Assembly (NCBI RefSeq): GCF_022581195.2
Contig: NC_061454.1
Location: 6,572,001 to 6,636,000 of the forward strand
Length of the DNA: 64,000 nucleotides
Origin: Helicoverpa zea
Taxonomy: Eukaryota; Arthropoda; Insecta; Lepidoptera; Noctuidae
Direction: 5' to 3'
Shown here: positions 51,701 to 60,700 of the stretch, piece by piece
Numbering within the stretch: position 1 is the stretch's first letter
Layout of the letters: each line of letters starts with the position of its first letter
Notes under the pieces: model-generated
The model's database searches: none
Seen by the model: only the letters and a program-made list of their open reading frames with translations
What the model was told of the DNA's origin: nothing
Made by a program: the position numbers and the translations under genes

Positions 51701-54700
51701 AAAATCAAGACTATTCCGAGAAATTTGAGCTGAAACTATCTTATTTTTAAATCATAATATTTACACATACGGATTAAAAATAGCCTCAGAAAAAGATATA
51801 ATGGTATCGAGGTCGAATTGAATAAGTAAACTTTTTAAGCAGATGTGGACAATAAACCCGGTTAGTATCCACAATCCACATATCTTTGGGGAAACCCAAA
51901 TACCCTGCAATAGAGTTATCACGACTCGGGACACAAAACGCCTAAGAAAATATTCACATGATTTTTATTTACTCTAAATATTTAAAAATGCACCATGCTA
52001 CAAAGTTACAATTATCACCCGGGGTTAAATTAATCTTAAAGATATATCAATCAATACCGTCCCAAACCATCCGAGATTATATCCATAGTCCAAGCTCAAA
52101 GCCGTTCTTACTTCAACTGGCCATTTTGCGGCACAATCGAGTTTTATCACACATCATTCAACAAATGCATGTGCACTGTACACAACAGTGCACCTTCTTC
52201 AAAGAATAAAAACTAATTGAAGACAATATCAGCGCGAGAAAAGCACAATACAAACAATAAGCACCTTTTATATTATCCTATTTGCGATAATGTAAGATAT
52301 TTGTGATGAAACAAGTGATTAGCGTCATTCAGTACACAATGTCCCCACTGGTTGTTGAGCCATCACTTAGAACTTATCTGTTAAGTCGCCAGGCTTCTTT
52401 GCTGAATCCCTGAAGCTGAAACACTCGGCCGCGTGATTGTTCAGTCCAGTGTCAGACATAGGCCGGCGCGGGCGCAGCTTTTTATCCGATAATCGCGCGC
52501 TTTCTAAGGTTTTCGTATCGAGAACGATAACGATTGTCATCAACATGTGTCGGACTAACCATCGACTTATTACAGGGTGTGTGTGAAAAACAAACAATAA
52601 TTTCTGAAATTATTTTTTTATCTATATGTGTGCTAATATTTTGGATATCGCGATATCGGATATTTTAATACAGTATATTAGGAACAAATGTGTGGGTCAT
52701 AATTTTGTTTTTCAATGCAGGGCTACATATTATAAATCTAATATTTTTATTATTTTTAATACCTACACTGAATGCTGACAAGTCAGCAATTTGACAATCT
52801 TATATTACGATTGCCTACTTTCGTAATTCCATATATCTTGCAAAATGCTTGCTTGTTATGTACGTAGTTCAAACTTTCGTTCTACCAACATACTGTATAG
52901 GTTTCGAATGTCCTGATCCTTACAATAAATTGATGTGGTCTAATTGTCATCCCATTATATTCCATACCGATATTTTAGAGGTTTACCCGAAGTAATTATC
53001 CTTATTTCCTTGCATGAATATCACATCTTTTCCCAGATAGAATACGCTCAAAGCTGCGATTTTCTTTTTTAACTAACTCCCAAAAAAAAGGAGGAGGTTC
53101 TCAATTTGGATGTTTTTATTTTTTCCTAAATGTCAATTCAACTTAATTAATGCAAACAATAATTATCTTCCAGGTTCGTAAGACGAGCATCCGAATGACT
53201 GCTATAAAGGAATATCCCTTCGACTTGAGCGATTTACAAAATCAGCCGAGCGTCGTGAGCGAATCGCGGCCTGCACCAGCGCCCGCGCCGAACCCGCCTG
53301 CGTCTGCAATCAAACAGCGCGTGTCCGTCCCCTCGCTAGAAGGAAAGAGGAAAGTCTCCATCATGGCCGACGAATCCAGCAAGGATAGGGAAAACATGCC
53401 CTCAGATAGGGACAGGTATGTACTTACTGAATATGTTGGTATTATTACTCACCTAATACACATAGGTATATACTTATCTAATACACTTTAGATTAGTGTG
53501 TTACCTACCTGTGGTTCACGACCCGCTGAGAGATCGTGAAGCCTTTGTAGGTGGGCCGCGAAACCCCTCTGGGAAAACTACTTACATCATAAAAATATTT
53601 TCGGAATTAATGGAATGCATTTTTATAAGTATTTAACAGAAAAAAATGTCGCGTTATCTTTCTTCACGAAATATTTTTTTTTTCAAATACCTACCTTAAT
53701 TATGTAGCAAGTGACTTAAAATTAATAACCGTAACAAGAAAATCAATTCCTAAAGTTAATCATTACTTACTTATATAAAAAATACGGACAGCTAGTTTCG
53801 AAACAAAAAAACATTCTGCTAATAAACCTTTAAAAAATTACTTTGGAAATAAACCAATATTAAGAGTGTTAAATGATAGAACTATGCAACTGTAAAAAAT
53901 GTGTGAAATCCTGAAGTTACGCAAACTAGCGCCACCTGTGGTCTCACTTCTGTACTAAGCACGGCACTAAAGCGCACTGCAAGTATTGGGGTATTGAGCA
54001 TTCACACAAGTAATTGATATTCGAGAAGTACAGTGAACTTTACTGTAATCGTTCGTAGATGGCGCTTGCTATTTACTTTGTCTGAATGTTTTTTATCACT
54101 TTACATTATACAAATGTTGAAATAAAGTTGTTTTTGGTTGCAGTTGCAGTTGATTTTTGGAAAACTCTAAATTAAACTAAGAATGAAATAAAAAAATATC
54201 TCATATCTATTTGCGACTTAAATCAAAAACGCAACAACTTTATCTTCATATATCAACCTTTATTTTAACAATTAGATAATAATAAAAAAGTATTTAATTA
54301 CGCGTTTAGTATTTTACTGAAAATAATATTCAATAATAAAAAAATCGCAATAAATATAAGTAAGTTCATTTTTTTTTTTAGTCTTCTGATCAGAGTTTTT
54401 CTCTTTCGTATCGAATGTTAGTTAGTAGTATATTTCGTGTATATTATAGTTCGTGGTGGCCTAGTGGAGTTCGTGGTGGCCTAGTGGAGTTCGTGGTGGC
54501 CTAGTGGAGTTCGTGGTGGCCTAGTGGTTAAAAGAACCAACCTCTCGAGTATGTGGGTGTGGGTTCGATTCCAGGTCAGGCAAGTACCAATGCAACTTTT
54601 CTAAGTTTGTATGTACTTTCTAAGTATATCTTGGACACCAATGGCTGATAAAAAGGTGAAGGAAAACATCTTGAGGAAACCTGGACTATAGTCTGAAATC

Positions 54701-57700
54701 ACCAACCCGCATTGAGCAAGCGTGGTGATTAATGCTCAAGCCTTCTCCATGTGAGAGGAGGCCTGTGCCCAGCAGTGGGACGATAAAAAGGCAGTAACAG
54801 TATCGAATGTACCTACGAGTACATATTACAATAGTAATTATCGATCCAAACACATTTCAATTCTAACAACTAAATTTAATTCGATAATTGTCAAATCATT
54901 TTAGATGTTTTTTTTATTAATTGAATTAAATTATTTTTTTCTGGAATTCAGAATTTTAGTTTAGAATATTTGATTATGAAATCCACACAAAAAACCATAC
55001 TATCTCAACAACATTATTAAAATGTTTACATGTTTCAAAGCGAGCGTTGAAGTCTTTTATTCTTGACCTATTTAATGTTTAGATGTGACATTCTTGTGCC
55101 AAGCTCACAATGCGAAACTATCAGTTTATATTGTTGAACACAAATAGTAAAACTGACATCGACAGATAACTGCTCAATAAACACGAGTACTGTAAATCGT
55201 TGTAACAGGATCTTGTCCCGTTAATCCTAAATAAGTATTTTAACAACATTTGTCTCACAGGCGACAGTCGATCATAAAGCTTAGCACACAACGAGTGCTA
55301 TGATCCGAGTACTTGTAACTACTGCGTACCTTTCACTGAGCGACGACGGCGCATACTGCATACTCATCTCAATACATGTATGTATGTATATGAAGTACAG
55401 TTTCCTACGCCCGTCACGTGACGACTGTTTGTGAAAGGCTTAGACGTGCCCAGTCACTAGAGAACCCTGCTGACTCATAACATATCCCTTTGTTGTCTGT
55501 TAGTAACAGTCACTGGGGGGGATAATAGAGGTCATGTCAATTGGTTACTTCGAAGACGTAGGTATCACATGACCGGCGTCCAAACAATATTGTATTGCAA
55601 TTATATGATAGATAGGCGCGCTTATACGCATCACGTGCTTCGACTCTCAATTAATTGTAATGGCGATTACATTTTTGTACGATCCCGTTATCGTGTTTAT
55701 TTTTAGATCAGAAATGTTGCAGTCCGTTTAAGCCGCATGTTTAAGATCAAATTAATTTAAGCTTTATGACTTAATTATATATAAGTACTTTTTAATTATT
55801 TTATTTACAAGACACCTAAATTAACTTTAGAAAGGGGACAAGTTGATATTTTCGAATTGAAAGAAATAGTAGTCTGTAAATGTAAACAGTAAACAATGTT
55901 CAGCGCCTGTTCACCTTGCCGTCGCAGCCTGCGAAATGGCAACCGCATTCATTTTCCCGCTTCCACACGCAAACTAATTACTAACTACCGCAGGCGATGA
56001 TACATTTGCATAACATCTTTTCATAAAGGCCTACAGACGTAATCATAAAGAGGCTAAATTAATCTTACTTATTTTTCTTCAGTAAAAATACTTTTCACAA
56101 TAAATCAAACAATCGAAATTCAATGTCAAAGTCGCGACGAATTTATGTAAATGAGTGTTCAGCGTTTTTGTTGCCTCTGTGGAAAATGGCAATGAACTTT
56201 GCGGGGGTACTGTTTGTCATATTTTCAATAGTAAAACATGTTTTAGCGATATTTTTATTTTAAAAGTTCGATAAAAATGTTATCGGTAGCTATTTACATT
56301 TAATAACAACACGCATGCCTATTGTGTACTGAACGTTATTACGACTTGCACACAATACCGCACATTAGTCACAGCTCAATAGTCGTTGGTAAACTAGTAA
56401 GTACTCGTACATCTGTGTCGGTTTTTTTTGTTAGGAATGGAGCGACGTTCTAGGGTGTGGAAGTAGACGAGTGAGGGACGTGGTCCACAGTCAGTGTGCC
56501 CGTGGCCCAGAGGCCCGTTAAGGCTGAGGACACATGACTTTATGACTCATACATTCTTCGACTAAGCTGGGCCCATAAATCCAAGCTCATTCTAAACTCG
56601 GCCCAACATCCGATGTCTTAGAGATTAGAATACTGAAAGATTTATCTCAACCGTCAAGGTTTGCTGTGAGGCGTAATCTAATTGCAGGTGATTTTTACGA
56701 TTAATCTTGAAACTCGAGACTAATTTAAACTAATTGCGCAAGATTTATTAAGGACCGCGTCGACGTCTTGTTGTTAGCCTCGGAGAAATTAATCATAAGC
56801 AGCGACTCTATTTAAATGCTTCTGAAAAATATGATTAACATTTTATAAATACCTACTTAAGTATATGTATTACTTTAGTAATGCTCAGCCCATTTAAAAT
56901 TTACACTATGTCTGTATTGTAATTCCACGTTTCGTAAATATATCTAAAACTTTACAGATAGTATGTACCATGTATCAACTTACAAATTACACACATACAT
57001 ATATATTAATACAAATTTTAAATTACATTTTAATCATCATCATCATCATCATCTCAGCCATAGGACGTCCACTGCTGAACATAGGCCTCCCCCTTTGATC
57101 TCCACAGATACCTGTATACATATTAATAATCGAGCATAAAATTGTACAATAATTTAATACTTCATCATCTGCAAACAAATTAATTACTTTCCAATGGATA
57201 AACATTAGTATCCTCAATGATATGTTGACATGCAAAATATTTAATTAGAACGGAACATTAAATATTTCATAACCAATATTTAGTTATTTTTTCCTATAGT
57301 TTCGCGTGACTAATACCTAAATATTTTTAATCGTTATACGATTAGTTTCAACAACTCAATCTAAACCAAACTGTGCTTCCACTATGCGTATCTTATCTCT
57401 TCTATTTAATAATTTCAATAAATTGTAAAATATTAAAAAAGACGACCCATTATTATTTTATCAAATTTCTTCCACGTTATATTTATAGTAAACAGGATAC
57501 AACGCAATTTCCTCGTTGCGGCTAAAATAGGTATTTTCCTTGTTTTTATCACATCGGTAGCACATGGATGTCCGTAAATAGGCATTGGTATTTAGCCATA
57601 CATTTCCACAATGCGTTTGTGCCAAGTTACGACAATTTTAAACAATTAACAAACCGCTACGACTAAGACGTTGAATATAATAAAGAATCTTGCTCACAAT

Positions 57701-60700
57701 ATCTCCAATAGAAACCAAATACTTCTAACAATAGGATTAAATTTTAACCTATGTCGTACCTACCAAGTGAAACAATTCGTTTCACTCACATATTCGCTAC
57801 GGTTTCTATTTACATTGGGAATTTATTATTGTAATGTGTTAACGCACGAAATATATCGGTTCATACTGATGTTACAAACCTGCTCAAGTAAATTCAATAC
57901 ATATTTCTTAGTGCCAATGTTCGCTGCTAATTAATAATTTTCAAAATGACTGACTTCTTCTACGTCCAATATGTAATACCACGTAAATTGATACATATAC
58001 GTAACTAATTAAAATAACAAAGGTGGATATTTAGTGAAGCGTATAATTAATTTATTATAATGAACAGTGAAATGACGAGCAACCGTTGTGTCGCTACGAG
58101 ACGGAGCCTAACGCAAGTAATAATTAGTTAGCGAGCGGGCGGTTTGTGTACCCACGTAGTTCTGAGTATTCATCACATGCCTATGTAGTTATCGTTAACA
58201 GACGACATATAAAACCACATGGAACAAATCACTTGGCTGTTTTTAATCGCGATTGCACACATTGTATCGATGCGTGCGGAAGAATCGGAGGCAGCGGGCT
58301 GTGCGGGCGGCGCGGGCGCCGCTGTTATACGAGCGTTGTTTGCAGTGAATAGTATAAACACGGCTGCGACGCCTCGGGCTCATTTAGTCACTCATCACCG
58401 AGTCTGCGCCCCGTGCAATAGTTCGCAACGCATTTTTATGGCAGTGGGCCTACAGTTGTACTTTAGGAAAATTTTTGCACGTCGGCCAATGACCGGCCAG
58501 CCGGCCGGCGAAACTGAACGTACAGAGGCAGTCACGTGCCCGGGGTGAGGCGCGGCGGCCGACTCGTTCGCAGCCGAACCTTCTCTTATAAGATGCACAT
58601 TCGCCGCGGCATAGGTGTGGAGCGTGCTGAGCCGAGCGGCATGCCCCCGCGTAAACCAGTCCTCCAATTCGCTCGCTAATCTAGTTATAGTGAACAAGAC
58701 TCTCTGAGTACCATGTAGAATGTCTCACAGCAGCTTAAGTTGTCACTACGACAGCTACCTACCGTCAGATTCATCTCTCGAAACAGACGCACTCAACCGT
58801 CATTGGTAAGTTTAAACATATCCATATAAAATAATAAAAATTCAACAAACTCAAAATATAAATAATTATTTTTATTTAAACATCGTGCAAAATTCGACTG
58901 TAAATATTGATCGATTGTTATTTTCAACTAAACAACGCCTTAACGCTTCCAACGGTTTTAAGTTTTCCTGAAATATCGTTATCACCCTCCAATTACGAAA
59001 AATAAATAAACGTTTAATTTGCTTTATATTATTTAAATTAGTTTTTTCTCGTTAACAACTGCACTAATCGTCAAGGAATGTCTCGAAGCTTAATATTTTA
59101 TTATTCGTATACTTATATTGTGTTAAATTGTAACTCCCGTCGGTGGTGTAACTGAACGCGCGTAATAACGGCAGCTATCCTTAGTGGCACGTTTCAGTGC
59201 GAGAACGCTTTCGTCGATAACTTGTAGGTACAAGGCAGATATGCTAACAGTCGCGCGTACCGAACACCTGTGTAAATTTCTACTGAAAAATTCAGCAACA
59301 TGTGGACCCGAGCCGCCTACGCTATCAAACATCTTTACTATCTATACACATGAATAAATTCTCTTTAACATGTGCTATTTAAAATCGAAGCCATGGCTAA
59401 GGTCGTCGTGGACGCATATTTCTAGTTATATGACCCACATTTACTATCAACAATCCATCGTATAAAGATTGCTTGACATCTTGGCGGACAACACGTCATA
59501 TAATGCACAGACCGTACTACCGACATGTTTTATCCATATAAGAATCGGTATGACTCCCTAGAGAGGACGGTCATCATGAGACCGCCATTATCTTTTCAAA
59601 ACACAATAGCTTCATGTTTTCGGTACGGCTTATTATTAATATCTGCCACAATATAGTTCTAAAGAATAATTTACTACCGATCCTTTTTAATCTGTCACAG
59701 TTTCGTGAAATTACTCTCTGAAATTGTAATTTCATTGAAAATTCGTATAGTACGAATTAATTAACAGTAATGCCTGCTTAATTTCATTAATTACACCACA
59801 AACGTGAAGGTGTTTTAATTAAAAGAACATGTGAACACGTTTCACTTATTACTTCTGACTCAGTCGCCAAATTTGAATGTCTTTAGGGATAATATGATAA
59901 ATTGCCTTGATTATGTCACGCACATGCGATTCGGAGAAAATCTCGTTAAGTTGACCGTAACCTTAAGACGTTAAATAAATATTTAGCACTTCATATAAAC
60001 AATTACAGCATTTCGAAGAAGGAAAACGTATATTAATAACAGTAGTTACAGTAATATTTACTATTTATTAATCACGCTTAAGATTAATTACGTTCGGATA
60101 TCGCGGTTAACGTGAGCGTTTATAAAGGTAAACATTGGTCGCGTCAAGAATAAGTTTCCAACAATTGGCTGTTACATTTAAGTGACTAAACATTGACCCA
60201 CTGCACTGCACGTAATTTGCTGTCGATAAAGCCTTTACCATGAACTCACCTTGCGCCATGGATTGATTAAACAATACGTTGAATACTGAATAATTTCTGG
60301 TCTAACAGTAACACGTGGCTTGTAACAAACAATATGGCGGCATTATTACATGTTGCATGTTACAGGCGTTCTATTGTCTCGCACCTGTAAACTGTTCTGG
60401 AAAATCACACTATTGACCATAAAATTTGCCTGTAAAATAAAAATGCCTGAAATAAGTACATATATTTACAAATTATGTACATTTATTTTAAAAGATATTT
60501 ATACTAAAACAATATTTATTTTAAATTAATCATCATAAAGTCGTACCTACTATAGGTATGTTATTGAATCTGTAATTTACCACTCCTTGAATGAAACCAC
60601 TTGTGCCTACAACGATTTCTTAACATACTATGAATTATGACTTTACCTTTACACATTATGTATGTACGTAGATTATTTTTCTTTAAAAACCAGCGTCCCG

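Larger units (their letters stand above)
30709..53173 (+). other. Long intron of gene 3 (22.5 kb)
   Basis: It holds the 120-bp tandem array (31670-32008), a LINE relic (about 32115-32260), a truncated SINE (34968-35205), a hairpin (34267-34339), composite repeat copy B (46585-48714) and GC-rich pockets near 39840-39965, 43380-43490, 50050-50220 and 52430-52510. No exon of another gene could be established in the remaining AT-rich sequence. Confidence 0.5.

Noticed and set aside
53500..53580. hAT-like end (ctgtggttcacgacccg, gggccgcg)
   Set aside because: It resembles hAT-derived repeat ends, but I could not find a partner inverted repeat or target duplication.
54530..54572. tRNA gene (A-box and perfect B-box)
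   Set aside because: No tRNA fold or anticodon arm could be drawn. The boxes belong to a SINE with a target duplication and a LINE-like tail.
58395..58697. 100-codon minus-strand frame
   Set aside because: It sits in the CpG-rich promoter of gene 3, where stop codons are rare by composition; no coding signature.
59123..59332. 69-codon minus-strand frame
   Set aside because: No recognisable product, start context or splice signal; probably chance.
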